64,000 nt of DNA from Paenibacillus durus ATCC 35681 (lineage in GTDB: Bacteria; Bacillota; Bacilli; Paenibacillales; Paenibacillaceae). This document shows positions 18,401 through 27,689 of this stretch, piece by piece. The stretch covers positions 1,984,001 to 2,048,000 of the forward strand of contig NZ_CP011114.1 of the NCBI RefSeq assembly GCF_000993825.1, in the 5' to 3' direction. Made by a program: the position numbers and the translations under genes. The notes under the pieces are model-generated. The model did no database searches, was not told where the DNA came from, and saw only the letters and a list, made by a program, of their open reading frames with translations. Positions within the stretch are counted from its first letter, which is position 1. Every line of letters starts with the position of its first letter.

Positions 18401-18427
18401 GAGGCGGAATTCTTCTGCCTCTCTTTT
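18401..18427 (+). terminator. Attenuating terminator between pstS and pstC
   Basis: GAGGCGGAA pairs with TTCTGCCTC (three-base loop) and is followed by TCTTTT. It probably lets only part of the transcripts continue into pstCAB. Confidence 0.6.
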
Positions 18428-18450
18428 CACTTTAATGAGAAGGGACATAA

Positions 18451-19377
18451 ATGCGAGTGCAGAACAACGAAACTATACGAGTGCAGAGCAGCAAATCGCG
18501 TGTTGAAAAACATCATATTGAGGACCTTATCGGACGTTCCTACATGTCCCTTTGTGTGCTTCTGTTAATTGTCTCTATAGTATCCATGGTGTATTTTGTG
18601 ACGTCTAGAGGGGTTTCAACATTTACAATCGATAAGGTAGGCTTTTCAGATTTCTTTTTCGGCACTACTTGGTCTCCTGAAGGGGATCACCCGTCTTTTG
18701 GAGCGCTGCCGTTTATCGCGGGGTCTTTTATTACTACTCTCTTGGCCGCCCTAATCGCTAGTCCATTAAGTATTTGCGCCGCGCTGTTCATGACTGAAAT
18801 TGTACCGGGATGGGGCAAAAAGCTGCTGCAGCCGGTGATTGAACTTCTCTCAGGTATTCCTTCCGTCGTATACGGCTTTGTGGGGCTCAGCGTTATCGTG
18901 CCGTTCCTGCGGAATGTCTTTCCTGGACAAGGCATCGGCGTTGCCGCCGGCGCGCTCGTACTGTCGGTCATGATCTTGCCAACGATTACCAGTGTGGCGG
19001 TGGATGCGCTGTCTGCGCTTCCGCGGAATCTGAAGGAATCCTCGTTTGCGCTTGGCGCAACCCGCTGGCAGACCATCGCCCGCGTTATAATTCCGACGAC
19101 GCTTCCCGCCATTATGACCGGCGTAGTGCTGGGCATGGCCCGCGCCTTCGGCGAAGCGCTTGCGGTCCAGATGGTTATCGGGAATGCTCCGTTCATTCCC
19201 ACATCATTATTTGAATCAGCGTCTACGCTGACCAGCGTCATAACGCTGGGAATGGGTAATACTACAATGGGTTCGCCGCACAATAATGCGCTGTGGAGTA
19301 TGGCGCTTGTTCTCATGCTGATGACGTTCCTATTCGTGTTCATTGTCCGCATGCTGGAAAAAAGGAGGTCGATCTGA
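18451..19377 (+). CDS. pstC: Phosphate ABC transporter permease PstC
   Basis: A 308-residue membrane protein with six helices and the BPD permease domain. ELLSGIPSVVYGFVGL and the EAA loop (ALGATRWQTIARVIIPTTLPAI) identify PstC, and AFGEALAVQMVIGN follows. It forms the channel with PstA. Its stop overlaps the pstA start by one base (TGATG), so translation is coupled. Confidence 0.95.
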   Translation: MRVQNNETIRVQSSKSRVEKHHIEDLIGRSYMSLCVLLLIVSIVSMVYFVTSRGVSTFTIDKVGFSDFFFGTTWSPEGDHPSFGALPFIAGSFITTLLAALIASPLSICAALFMTEIVPGWGKKLLQPVIELLSGIPSVVYGFVGLSVIVPFLRNVFPGQGIGVAAGALVLSVMILPTITSVAVDALSALPRNLKESSFALGATRWQTIARVIIPTTLPAIMTGVVLGMARAFGEALAVQMVIGNAPFIPTSLFESASTLTSVITLGMGNTTMGSPHNNALWSMALVLMLMTFLFVFIVRMLEKRRSI

Positions 19378-20273
19378 TGAAAGCGAAAACAGCCGACAAG
19401 ATCGCCACCTATGTAATTGTAACTTTGGCTCTGTTGATCGTCGCCGTTTTGGCCGGTCTGCTAGGATATATTTTATTTCGGGGAGTAAGCCACATTAGCT
19501 GGGATTTCCTCACATCGGCTCCGCGCAAAATACGCGTGGGCGGCGGTATAGGCCCGCAGCTCTTTAACTCGTTGTTCCTCCTGGTCCTCACGCTGCTGAT
19601 CACCGTGCCTTTGGGCATTGGAGCAGGTATTTATATGGCGGAGTATGCTCGTCCGGGCAGAATCACCGGCTTTATCCGCCTCGTTGTTGAGGTTCTGTCT
19701 TCCTTCCCGTCGATCGTTGTCGGTTTGTTTGGTCTGCTGCTGATCGTTAATATTTTTGGTCTCGGCTTCTCACTGGTTTCGGGGGCGCTAGCCCTTACCG
19801 TATTCAACCTCCCGCTGATGGTGCGGATTACCGAGCAGGCGTTCCGCAGTGTACCCTCTCAGCAGAAGGAAGCCGGGTTCGCGCTCGGGCTGTCTAAATG
19901 GAAAATCGTCACAACCGTACTGTTCCCTGTGGCTCTGCCCGCAATAATTACGGGAACGATCCTGTCCGCCGGCCGGGTATTCGGTGAAGCCGCTGCCCTG
20001 ATGTTCACGGCAGGGATGAGCAGCCCTCGTCTGGACTTCGGCAACTGGAATCCGCTAAGTCCGTCCTCGCCGCTGAATCCGTTCCGCCCGGCCGAGACGT
20101 TGGCTGTGCATATCTGGAAGATTAACAGCGAAGGGCTCGCACCCGATGCAGTGGAGATTGCCGCCGGAGCGTCGGCCGTTTTGGTTATCACGGTTCTGAT
20201 CTTTAATCTGGTCGCCCGCTATTTTGGCCGATTGATCTACCGGAAATTGACAGCATCGCGAAGAATGAATTAG
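19377..20273 (+). CDS. pstA: Phosphate ABC transporter permease PstA
   Basis: A 298-residue BPD permease. It has [15 protein letters not shown], the EAA loop ([22 protein letters not shown]) and [15 protein letters not shown] as in PstA. Start: the ATG overlapping the pstC stop, with AAAGGAGG upstream; a longer in-frame frame inside pstC is not used. Partner of PstC and PstB. Confidence 0.95.
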   Translation: MKAKTADKIATYVIVTLALLIVAVLAGLLGYILFRGVSHISWDFLTSAPRKIRVGGGIGPQLFNSLFLLVLTLLITVPLGIGAGIYMAEYARPGRITGFIRLVVEVLSSFPSIVVGLFGLLLIVNIFGLGFSLVSGALALTVFNLPLMVRITEQAFRSVPSQQKEAGFALGLSKWKIVTTVLFPVALPAIITGTILSAGRVFGEAAALMFTAGMSSPRLDFGNWNPLSPSSPLNPFRPAETLAVHIWKINSEGLAPDAVEIAAGASAVLVITVLIFNLVARYFGRLIYRKLTASRRMN

Positions 20274-20290
20274 TCAGGAGGAGAAAAAAT

Positions 20291-21091
20291 ATGGAAGCGA
20301 CACTTACAGCACCACATATTTTGCAGACAGCGAAGACAGAAAGGGATTTCCGGACTGAAAATTTAAGTATATTTTACGGCACGTATGAAGCGGTAAAAGG
20401 CATCAGCCTGCCGTTTCCCGAGAAAACGGTAACGGCATTGATCGGTCCTTCCGGTTGCGGCAAATCGACCTTTTTGCGGTCGCTGAACCGGATGAATGAT
20501 GAGATTTCCGGATCGACCAGCAAAGGAAGCATCTGGATCGACGGAGTGGATATCAACGCTCCGGGCACGGATGTAATTAAGCTTAGACAAAAAATCGGCA
20601 TGGTTTGGCAGAAGCCGAATCCTTTCTATAAATCGATCTACGAAAATATTGCTTTTGGTCCGAAGTACCATGGCGTCAAGGGAAAGCGGGCGCTTGATGA
20701 AATCGTCGAAAGCAGTCTGCGCCGCGCCGCATTATGGGACGAAGTTAAGGACCGTCTGAAGGATTCCGCCTTGGCGCTCTCCGGCGGCCAGCAGCAGCGG
20801 CTCTGCATCGCGCGGGCGCTGTCGGTTAATCCGCAAATTTTGCTGCTTGACGAGCCTGCATCGGCGCTTGACCCGGTTTCTACCGGAAAGGTTGAAGAGC
20901 TCATTAAAGAATTGAAAGAGCAGCTGCGCATTGTTATTGTTACCCATAATATGCAGCAGGCGGCGCGGATTTCCGATTTTACGGCTTATTTTTATCTCGG
21001 CCAGGTGATTGAATACGGAATGACGGAAAAAGTATTTACAAATCCGGAAAATACGATGACTCAGGAATATATTATGGGCCGTTTCGGCTGA
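20291..21091 (+). CDS. pstB: Phosphate ABC transporter ATP-binding protein PstB
   Basis: A 266-residue ATPase. Walker A is GPSGCGKST at 52-60, the signature [15 protein letters not shown], Walker B ILLLDEP, and the H-loop [12 protein letters not shown]. The PstB hallmark [16 protein letters not shown] is present. It energises PstCA. It is the last gene of the operon; no phoU lies next to it. Confidence 0.96.
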   Translation: MEATLTAPHILQTAKTERDFRTENLSIFYGTYEAVKGISLPFPEKTVTALIGPSGCGKSTFLRSLNRMNDEISGSTSKGSIWIDGVDINAPGTDVIKLRQKIGMVWQKPNPFYKSIYENIAFGPKYHGVKGKRALDEIVESSLRRAALWDEVKDRLKDSALALSGGQQQRLCIARALSVNPQILLLDEPASALDPVSTGKVEELIKELKEQLRIVIVTHNMQQAARISDFTAYFYLGQVIEYGMTEKVFTNPENTMTQEYIMGRFG

Positions 21092-21102
21092 TGCGACGAA
21101 GA

Positions 21103-21130
21103 ACACTGTCCGGGAGGGCGGTGTTTTTTT
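21103..21130 (+). terminator. Terminator of pstSCAB
   Basis: ACACTGTCC pairs with GGGCGGTGT (two G-T pairs), followed by a T run. Confidence 0.85.
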
Positions 21131-21150
21131 CTTTTACGTAGCGAGCCCCA

Positions 21151-21192
21151 CCGGAATTAACCCTTCCTAGAGGCGGTTGATTCCGGTTTTTT
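21151..21192 (+). terminator. Second tandem terminator
   Basis: CCGGAATTAACC pairs with GGTTGATTCCGG, followed by six T. With the hairpin just upstream it insulates the pst operon from the TetR-controlled unit. Confidence 0.85.
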
Positions 21193-21226
21193 ATGGAGAA
21201 AATTACGGAGCAGGGGGAAATAACAG

Positions 21227-21273
21227 TTGCTTAACTAATGGTATTAGTTTAAACTATGACTAATGACATTAGT
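21227..21273 (+). promoter_or_regulatory. Promoter with two TetR operators
   Basis: Two 15-bp palindromes of the form ACTAAT-NNN-ATTAGT lie at 21234-21248 and 21259-21273, 25 bases apart. They overlap a promoter TTGCTT (21227-21232), 17 bases, TAAACT (21250-21255). The first fills the spacer and the second lies just downstream of the -10, ideal for repression by the TetR protein encoded in the same operon. Confidence 0.75.
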
Positions 21274-21289
21274 TTTTGGAGGGGATCAA

Positions 21290-22048
21290 ATGAGAGTTAC
21301 GCGTAACGGCCAATTGCTTCAACTGACTTGGATGCCGCGTCTGTTCCCGGTAAACTGCTATATTGTAGAGGAAGAAAACGACCTGACCCTGATTGATGCA
21401 GGTATGCCCTTTAGTCTGGAAGGCATTCTCCGCACCGCCGAATCGCTTCGCAAGCCCCTCGCCCGGATCGTGCTTACCCATGCGCATGACGATCACGTCG
21501 GAGCTGTGGATGCTCTGAAGAAGCGGCTCCCGCAGGTGAGCCTGTATATATCAGAGAGGGATGCGGCGCTCTTGCGCGGCGACCGTTCGCTGCGGCCAGG
21601 CGAACCGGAAACGCCGATCCGCGGAGGGGTTCCCAAGAACGTAACCAGCATTCCCGATCATTTGATTAGCGATGGCGATGAGATCGGTTCGTTAACGGCG
21701 ATTTCCACACCCGGTCATACTCCGGGTTCTATGTCCTTCTTCGACCACAGGAATGGGGCCGTTATTGCGGGTGACGCACTGCAGACTTTCCGCAGCGTTG
21801 CTGTAGCCGGAGTGGTAGTACCGCTATTCCCTTTTCCGGCAATGGCAACGTGGAATAAAGAAGCCGCACTGGAGAGCGCTGTAAAAATTGAAAAGCTGAA
21901 CCCCTCGCTTCTGGCGGTGGGGCATGGTAATTTGCTTAAACACCCCGGTGAACGGCTGCGCTCCGCTATTGCCAAAGCTGAACAACAGATTTTATCAGAG
22001 AAACGGGGGCTGAATTATGTCGCCAAGAGTGGGCCTGGACCGCGATAA
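21290..22048 (+). CDS. MBL-fold metallo-hydrolase
   Basis: A 252-residue protein. The zinc-binding motif HAHDDHVG is near residue 65, with later ligands in GHTPGSMSF and GDAL and a final histidine in GHGNLL. This is a glyoxalase II-like or lactonase-like fold; the substrate is not determined. The ATG at 21290 follows GGAGGGG. Its 3' end overlaps the tetR gene by 32 bases in another frame, so the two are coupled and share the operator-controlled promoter. Confidence 0.9.
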   Translation: MRVTRNGQLLQLTWMPRLFPVNCYIVEEENDLTLIDAGMPFSLEGILRTAESLRKPLARIVLTHAHDDHVGAVDALKKRLPQVSLYISERDAALLRGDRSLRPGEPETPIRGGVPKNVTSIPDHLISDGDEIGSLTAISTPGHTPGSMSFFDHRNGAVIAGDALQTFRSVAVAGVVVPLFPFPAMATWNKEAALESAVKIEKLNPSLLAVGHGNLLKHPGERLRSAIAKAEQQILSEKRGLNYVAKSGPGPR

Positions 22049-22586
22049 AATTGTAATAGAGGCTGCGCAAATTGCCGACGAGCATGGAATGGAGGGGGTA
22101 ACACTTGCCGCACTTGCCGCCAAGCTGGGCGTTCGTCCCCCTTCACTGTATAATCATATTAACGGACAAGCGGAACTGCGTTCGCTGCTCGCGGGATACG
22201 GCTTGAAGCAGCTCTATGAGGTGATGTCATCAGCATCGCAGGGGTTAAGCGGCAGCGAAGCGGTGCTCGCGATGGGGAAGGGCTACGCCGAATTCGCCAA
22301 GCGGCATCCTGGATTATATGAAATGACTCTTGAAGCTCCGGATGCGGATAACGCCGAGCTTAACGAAGAAGGGGGACGCGCGCTGAAGCTGATTACAGGC
22401 GTACTTGCACCTTACAAGCTGAGTGAAGAAGGGGAACTGCATGCCGTAAGAGGACTTCGCAGTATTTTGCATGGCTTCGCATCACTGGAGCAAAAGGGAG
22501 GCTTCGGCATTCCGCTTGACGTAAGCGTCAGCCTGTCTGCCACCATTCATGCTTTTCTGGCGGGCATTGACCGCTTCAGAGAGTAA
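22017..22586 (+). CDS. TetR/AcrR regulator with WHG-type C-terminal domain
   Basis: A 189-residue protein. The HTH is at about 10-55 (IADEHGMEGVTLAALAAKLGVRPPSLYNHINGQAELR). The C-terminal part (ALKLITGVLAPYKL, LRSILHGFASLEQKGGFG) matches the WHG-domain TetR subgroup. It starts within the MBL gene. Likely autoregulator through the two ACTAAT-NNN-ATTAGT operators upstream of the MBL gene. Confidence 0.9.
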   Translation: MSPRVGLDRDKIVIEAAQIADEHGMEGVTLAALAAKLGVRPPSLYNHINGQAELRSLLAGYGLKQLYEVMSSASQGLSGSEAVLAMGKGYAEFAKRHPGLYEMTLEAPDADNAELNEEGGRALKLITGVLAPYKLSEEGELHAVRGLRSILHGFASLEQKGGFGIPLDVSVSLSATIHAFLAGIDRFRE

Positions 22587-22614
22587 ACGAAGATAGCATA
22601 AGGAGATGGAAATC

Positions 22615-23310
22615 ATGATCCATGAAGCAAAAGCGGCAGTACCTTTTACATTTGACGAAGCCGCTGAACTTATTGCAAACATCGGAATACTGCCGCTTGC
22701 GCCGCTTATTCCGGGGCATCCTTCGCTTAAGGAACTGACGAGAGAAGAAGATTGGCATACGGACACAGAGCTTGATCCATGGCAGTGGCGGGTTCGGTTT
22801 CCGGGAGAGGGCAAAGCAGCTTACGGCAAGTTCATGAAGAAAAAAGCGGTGCTTGTCGCCAGGGAATGGTTTCCCTATTTTGCCGTCTCCTTGGGAAGTT
22901 CCCTTTCGCTGAAAGAACGGTATGACCGCGGCTTGTCAGGCAGAGAAGCGCTAACGGTTCTGGAAATCATTAAGGCAAAAGAGGGCATTGAGACGCGTCA
23001 GCTTCGCTCCGAAGCGGACATGAAAGCCAAAGAGAAGAAGACCGCCTTTGACAATGCCTTAAACGAGCTGCAAGGCTCCGTGGATATCGTCATTTCCGTC
23101 GTTCGTCCGCGGCTTAATGCCGCTGGGGACCAAAACGGCTGGAACAGCACATCGTTTGAGACGGCCTTGCATTGGATGCGGGAGAGCGGAATGGAACCGT
23201 TCGCCGGGGACAAGGAAGAAGCCATGGCTTGGCTGAATGCCCGGATTGAATCGGTCTGGTCGCCGGAAGCGGCAGCATGGATTCAAAAATTATGGGCTAA
23301 AACAAAATAA
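22615..23310 (+). CDS. AlkZ-related / winged-helix protein of unknown function
   Basis: A 231-residue soluble protein. The segment DPWQWRVRFPGEGKAAYGKFMKKKAVLVAREWFPYF is strongly conserved in a Firmicute family that I associate, with moderate certainty, with the label AlkZ-related. Its middle part (LTVLEIIKAKEGIETRQLRSE) looks like a winged helix. No catalytic motif is obvious. The ATG at 22615 was chosen because AAGGAG lies nine bases before it; the ATG at 22606 is too close to that site. It follows the tetR gene by 28 bases and may belong to the same operon. Confidence 0.6.
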   Translation: MIHEAKAAVPFTFDEAAELIANIGILPLAPLIPGHPSLKELTREEDWHTDTELDPWQWRVRFPGEGKAAYGKFMKKKAVLVAREWFPYFAVSLGSSLSLKERYDRGLSGREALTVLEIIKAKEGIETRQLRSEADMKAKEKKTAFDNALNELQGSVDIVISVVRPRLNAAGDQNGWNSTSFETALHWMRESGMEPFAGDKEEAMAWLNARIESVWSPEAAAWIQKLWAKTK

Positions 23311-23391
23311 AACGGCTGATTCTCCGCTCCGCAAAGGAGGTCCGGGATTAGCCGTAAGCGGTTTCGAATTGTTTGGTGGAGAGAAGGACAG

Positions 23392-23571
23392 TCATTCGAA
23401 CATCGGGAGAATAAAAGCAACCAAAAAGTACAGGAAACCCAGGAACAGCATGACATAAGCGGTGTATTTGACCGCATTGGCGGCTTTAACGCGATTCTCG
23501 TAAATGGGCTTAGTATCCTGTTCATCGACGTCAACGTGTTCGACCTCACTTGAATGCGGATCTTTCATCAT
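23392..23571 (-). CDS. Small single-pass membrane protein
   Basis: A 59-residue frame starting MMKDPHSSEVEHVDVDEQ. An acidic N-terminal half and an amphipathic YENRVKAANAVKY segment lead to one hydrophobic helix (TAYVMLFLGFLYFLVAFILP). GGAGG lies eight bases before the ATG. No family is recognised; its shape resembles small Bacillales membrane proteins. Charge balance suggests a cytoplasmic N-terminus. Confidence 0.65.
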   Translation of the reverse strand: MMKDPHSSEVEHVDVDEQDTKPIYENRVKAANAVKYTAYVMLFLGFLYFLVAFILPMFE

Positions 23572-23713
23572 TGTAACCGCCTCCTTCGGATTATTATTTC
23601 CACAGCTCTATTGTGACATCTTTGTGAACTAAAATCAACAATTTTGTGTCTATATGTTGAACAAATTTTGAAATTTAGTTTCTGATTAGGTATGAAATAG
23701 GAGAGGGGGAGAG

Positions 23714-23950
23714 ATGAAGGATAAAATTCTTAACGCTTATGCAAGACTGGCCAAAGATTATGAGCGGCATGTAGATGCGTCGAGCGGACATAATGCTTGC
23801 TATGAGCGTCCGGCGATGATGAAACTGCTGCCCGGCGAAATGAACGGATGGACTATCCTAGATGCTGGCAGCCCGCTGGCTGGTACACAGCACAAATGAT
23901 CAGAAGAGGATCCCGGGTTACCTCACTTTTTGATCCTGCAGGCGCGCAAA
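23714..23950 (+). pseudogene. Frameshifted and truncated SAM-dependent methyltransferase
   Basis: The frame begins MKDKILNAYARLAKDYERHV and reaches methyltransferase motif I (TILDAG), then leaves frame. Inserting one base near 23872 restores AGWYTAQMIRRGSRVTSL, the expected continuation. After about 80 codons homology ends, so the gene is both frameshifted and truncated. GGAGAGG precedes the start. Confidence 0.6.
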
Positions 23951-23990
23951 TAGCCCGGTTCCTGCCCTCTTTGGAGGAGGAATCGGGCTA
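23951..23990. repeat. Hairpin after the methyltransferase remnant
   Basis: TAGCCCG and CGGGCTA arms with further internal pairing (TTCCT/AGGAA) form a stem-loop without a T run. From 23993 to 24279 I see no supported gene. A short minus-strand frame with AGGAGG near 24150 is too degenerate to call. Confidence 0.45.
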
Positions 23991-24279
23991 TGCCCATTTA
24001 TGAAGGCATCTAATCCTCGAGGCTGAGATCACAACACATAGTTCTACATTATTTCGGCCAAAATCCGGTTTGCTTCACCCGGATCTTCCGGAAGAGTAAT
24101 TGTTTCAGCTTTTTCAAAAAGCATACCAAAATCATCGTTTCGCACATAAATCCTCCTAAAGATACTTAATATTAACTTTGTTACTTACCAGGCTTAAAGC
24201 ATTTCCTGTTTGGAGATACCTTCTTCATATTCTTTAACACGTCGATATCTTCAAGCAATTTTCCCAGGTCGCCCATTTC

Positions 24280-27012
24280 TTAGCGTATGTTTTCCGCGTT
24301 TTGTTGGCGGTACCCCAAATCCGGTTCGGACGATGGGGCCTGAATCGTCCAGGCGTCAAAATCGTATTCGACGCTCTTTCCACCATGCCCAAGCGTCAAG
24401 ATCGGGCTCCCCACCTCCTGATGCATATACGGATTGTCGATCAGCGGCCAGGAGGTATAATCGACGGGTTCCCCGTTAACGCTCCGTTTGCCGTTAAAGG
24501 TTAAGCTTAACGTATCTCCGCCAAGCGACGTATAGACGACGGTAGGATTCGCGTCCTCCAACCCGGTAGCGTCAACCGAAGTGCCGGATTTGATTGCCTC
24601 CATGAAGCGGGCCAGCTCGCCTGCCCGGCGCTCATCCGCCGTCTTGCCGACATCCTCCGCTTGCGCGTAGTCCTTCGGATCGGCCGTCTCCACAATCACC
24701 GCATGTTTGAGACCATCGCTGCGAATGACGGGAACCACAAGCGGGCCGACGGTCTCTTCAAACCAGCTGTAAGGCTTGATGATTTTGACCCCCAGCAGCA
24801 CATTTCCTTCATGGGCAAAGATCCAGCCGCTCGAATCCTCCACGGTGTCAATAACGCCGGTCGGTAGCGGGCCCGTGATATAGGGCTTCAGATCGTTCGC
24901 CGGAATATTGGTGACGGCCAGTAGCGTCCCCTCATGCTGCAGCACCTGCTCGTAAGGTGTGGCCCCCGACTTCAGGGCGCCGTTCTTCGGATGCGAAACA
25001 TAGAACGTGCTAAAGGCGTTCTCCGATTGCCATCGGACGAACCAGCGGCGCATCTGATCCGACCAGCCCAGGCTGCCGTAGCCGTCGAACTGGCTCGCCA
25101 CGCCGTAACGTTCCGCGATATAGCTGGTTTTCCGGTAACCGTACGGCCAGTTCAGCTTGCTCGTAGGATACTGATCATGACTTTCAAGATTCGTGTAAGG
25201 GCCGTCACGGTCGGCCACCGCCGATTGAATGGGGTCCGGGATGCGGTAAGATGAAACCGCCGGAACTATGGAGTACATCCCTTCCGGATAATTTAATTCA
25301 TTTACCAAAAGACGGGGCTGCTCTTCTCCCCCAAAATACAGCCATCCCATGATCGTCCCGGCTGCTCCGAGTTTGGGACTCATCCCCATATAATCGCGAT
25401 TCGTGGAAGACACCCAGTACCCGTCTACCCACTCGGCAGCCGTATTGGCCAGCAGCCAGTCGAGCGCCATTTTGGCTTTTTGCTTCATTTGCGGATCGTC
25501 GGCCAAATCATGCAGCATCAGCAGGCATTCGACATAGAGCGCCCAATACGTGGTAGAGTCATATTCCTTCATGCCATACTTCACGAACCGCTCCAGCATC
25601 TCGCTGATGTCCCGTTCGGCGAACGCTTTCGTCGCCTGCGCCTTGCTCCATTCCGGCCACGTCTGCGCAACCAGGTAGCCGGCCGTTCGGAATTTGAGGA
25701 AGTGGTTCTCCGTGCTTCCATTATTGGAATAGTCGGCAGCCAGCATATTCGTCTTAACTTTTTCTCTAAGAGATTCGGGGTATAGGTGGCCGTATTTCAA
25801 ATAGGTGTCGATATTGGCCGTGTAGTAAAACATGGACGCGCCTGCGGGATTATTGTTAATGCTGGCGATGTAGTCCAATGCCGTTTCGACATCCACACCC
25901 AGCTCGAACCGCGCTTGCGCGTGATAAACGGCCTCCTTCACCCACAATGTCCGGTTAGTCTGTGTAGGTTCGCTTGACGCCAGAGTTTGCAGGATGTACT
26001 CCGCCCGTTCTTCAAAGTCCGTTCGCTCGGAGGCCGGCTTACGGACGGCAAAATAGGTCATCCTTGCATTGTTCTGGCTCTCCGTCTCCTGTACGTCTGC
26101 ACTGGCCTTGGCTTGCAGGGCATAGGTGCCTATAGAAGCCGTCCAGGAGGCCGTTCCAGTCACGGATACTGTCTCGCCTGGCTCCAGACTCCCTGTATAC
26201 ACCGCTTCGGTTACCGTCGTATCACTGACAGCCGGATTCAATGTGAAATCCATCCGAATGTTCGATTCCGCCAAGGTTCCCGTTCCGTCGTTGCGCACGA
26301 CCGCACTGAAAGTGACTTCATCCCCCGGCTTAGGCGCAGACGGAGACAGGTGAACCGAGGATACCGAAAGGTCAGGCAGCTCCGGCGGAACATGATTCGG
26401 ATCTTGGTAAACTTCCAGTTCTGTAAATTGAATGCCGTTCGGATTGGAGTTTGACGTCCCCGTAAATCGAACATACCGCAAGTCAGCGAAGGAGAATTCC
26501 AGCTCAACGCGGTGTTTCGGAGCTCTTTGGAACGAATACTTGGCTTCGGGAACGAGCGTTATGTACGTCTTGCCGTCCACGCTCCCTTCGACGGCAATCG
26601 ATTGCGTTCGCGCCGTCCAGTTCGGATCGAGGCTCATCGCTACGCCCGCGACAGGATAAACCGCTTCGAGATCGATCGTGATCGACGCCGGTTTTGCCGC
26701 CGATTCCCACTGTGTGGAAAGATCGCCGTCGTTCGCGTTGGCGGCGACCCGTCCGACGGAAGTAACCTCGGAGGTCGCGGTGATCGGCTTGCCATGGGCC
26801 AGTTCCTTGCCCAGCGTCACCAATGCAGCGGATGTCTCCGTTTGTGAATTCCATTGCTCCATGATGTCCGGTTCCGAGCCAATTACGCCTTTCTGATCAG
26901 AAACGCCGCCGTTTTTCGGCTCCACCGATTCCTCGGTTTTATTCGCGCTATCGGCAGCATTAAACAAAATCGCTATGACGAGCAGAATAGACCAGCATTT
27001 GCTCATTTTCAT
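24280..27012 (-). CDS. Large secreted multidomain protein: discoidin-like, CARDB, helical and beta-rich domains
   Basis: A 910-residue exported protein. The signal peptide is at about 1-23 (CWSILLVIAILFNAADSA). An F5/8 type C-like domain (about 70-205; NDGDLSTQWESAAKPASITIDL is typical) precedes a CARDB domain (about 210-320; SPSAPKPGDEVTFSAVVRNDG). A helical region at about 330-560 (including NGSTENHFLKFRTAGYLVAQ and YDSTTYWALYVECLLMLHDLA) resembles the alpha/alpha barrel of polysaccharide lyases, and a beta-rich C-terminus follows. I infer a polysaccharide-degrading enzyme but cannot name a CAZy family. The start was chosen six codons inside the longest frame because AGGAGG is itself encoded there. 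Confidence 0.7.
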   Translation of the reverse strand: MKMSKCWSILLVIAILFNAADSANKTEESVEPKNGGVSDQKGVIGSEPDIMEQWNSQTETSAALVTLGKELAHGKPITATSEVTSVGRVAANANDGDLSTQWESAAKPASITIDLEAVYPVAGVAMSLDPNWTARTQSIAVEGSVDGKTYITLVPEAKYSFQRAPKHRVELEFSFADLRYVRFTGTSNSNPNGIQFTELEVYQDPNHVPPELPDLSVSSVHLSPSAPKPGDEVTFSAVVRNDGTGTLAESNIRMDFTLNPAVSDTTVTEAVYTGSLEPGETVSVTGTASWTASIGTYALQAKASADVQETESQNNARMTYFAVRKPASERTDFEERAEYILQTLASSEPTQTNRTLWVKEAVYHAQARFELGVDVETALDYIASINNNPAGASMFYYTANIDTYLKYGHLYPESLREKVKTNMLAADYSNNGSTENHFLKFRTAGYLVAQTWPEWSKAQATKAFAERDISEMLERFVKYGMKEYDSTTYWALYVECLLMLHDLADDPQMKQKAKMALDWLLANTAAEWVDGYWVSSTNRDYMGMSPKLGAAGTIMGWLYFGGEEQPRLLVNELNYPEGMYSIVPAVSSYRIPDPIQSAVADRDGPYTNLESHDQYPTSKLNWPYGYRKTSYIAERYGVASQFDGYGSLGWSDQMRRWFVRWQSENAFSTFYVSHPKNGALKSGATPYEQVLQHEGTLLAVTNIPANDLKPYITGPLPTGVIDTVEDSSGWIFAHEGNVLLGVKIIKPYSWFEETVGPLVVPVIRSDGLKHAVIVETADPKDYAQAEDVGKTADERRAGELARFMEAIKSGTSVDATGLEDANPTVVYTSLGGDTLSLTFNGKRSVNGEPVDYTSWPLIDNPYMHQEVGSPILTLGHGGKSVEYDFDAWTIQAPSSEPDLGYRQQNAENIR

Positions 27013-27064
27013 ACTTCTCCTCCTCATCATCCTTAAGTGGCTGCTTCAGACGGAATGGCCGAGG

Positions 27065-27420
27065 CTACTTCGCCTGCAAAACACGGACGGCGACATAAGC
27101 GAGATCGGCGTTGTCAATGCGGCCATTTTTGTCCGCTTCCAGCTTGATCTTCGCGCCGTCCGCCGGCGGCTCATTCCCGCCCTGCGCTTTCACTAGCGTG
27201 AAAGCGTCCGAGGCGCCGGGATTTTTGTCGTCCGCCAAGCCGCGCGTCCATTGGATGAAATTGTCGCGGCCCATCTGATAGTCGGCGTCGTTAACAGCTA
27301 GCCGAGGACGGAGCCTTCCGTCAGCGTAAGGTGATGAATGATGCTTACCGGCAGCCCGATTTCGTAATAAGTTGTATTAGGGGTTCCGCCAACAAAACGC
27401 GGATTTCGTACGTTAAGAGT
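27065..27420 (-). pseudogene. Remnant of a secreted protein with a dockerin-like C-terminus
   Basis: The last 69 codons read as a C-terminal domain with a dockerin-type calcium loop, ADKNGRIDNADLAYVAVRVLQ. Upstream fragments appear in shifted frames with a stop between them (RFVGGTPNTTYYEIGLPVS). The gene is therefore broken and mostly deleted. It is cotandem with the secreted protein just downstream, so a two-gene extracellular polysaccharide locus may have existed. Confidence 0.5.
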
Positions 27421-27689
27421 TCGAAGCCAGTAAATTAGCGGACCTTCCGTACGCTTAGGAATGCAACCCAAAGTCAATTGTGTTGTGTGACGGTGTCATT
27501 TACAGACATTTTGATGCCTTAATGCAACACAATTTCTAACGTACGTTTTTCGCGTTCTGCTGACTCTACCTCTAATTGACCTCTAGTTAATTTATGTTTA
27601 TATTTGCAATAGTATGGATTACAAAATATGCTGATATATTACAACTTTGACACTTAATAACTAATGATTAAATCAATCGTCGTGTGAAG

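Noticed and set aside
24044..24148. Short minus-strand frames with AGGAGG upstream
   Set aside because: Two overlapping frames of about 34 codons; neither shows a recognisable family. The sequence looks like decayed coding remains.
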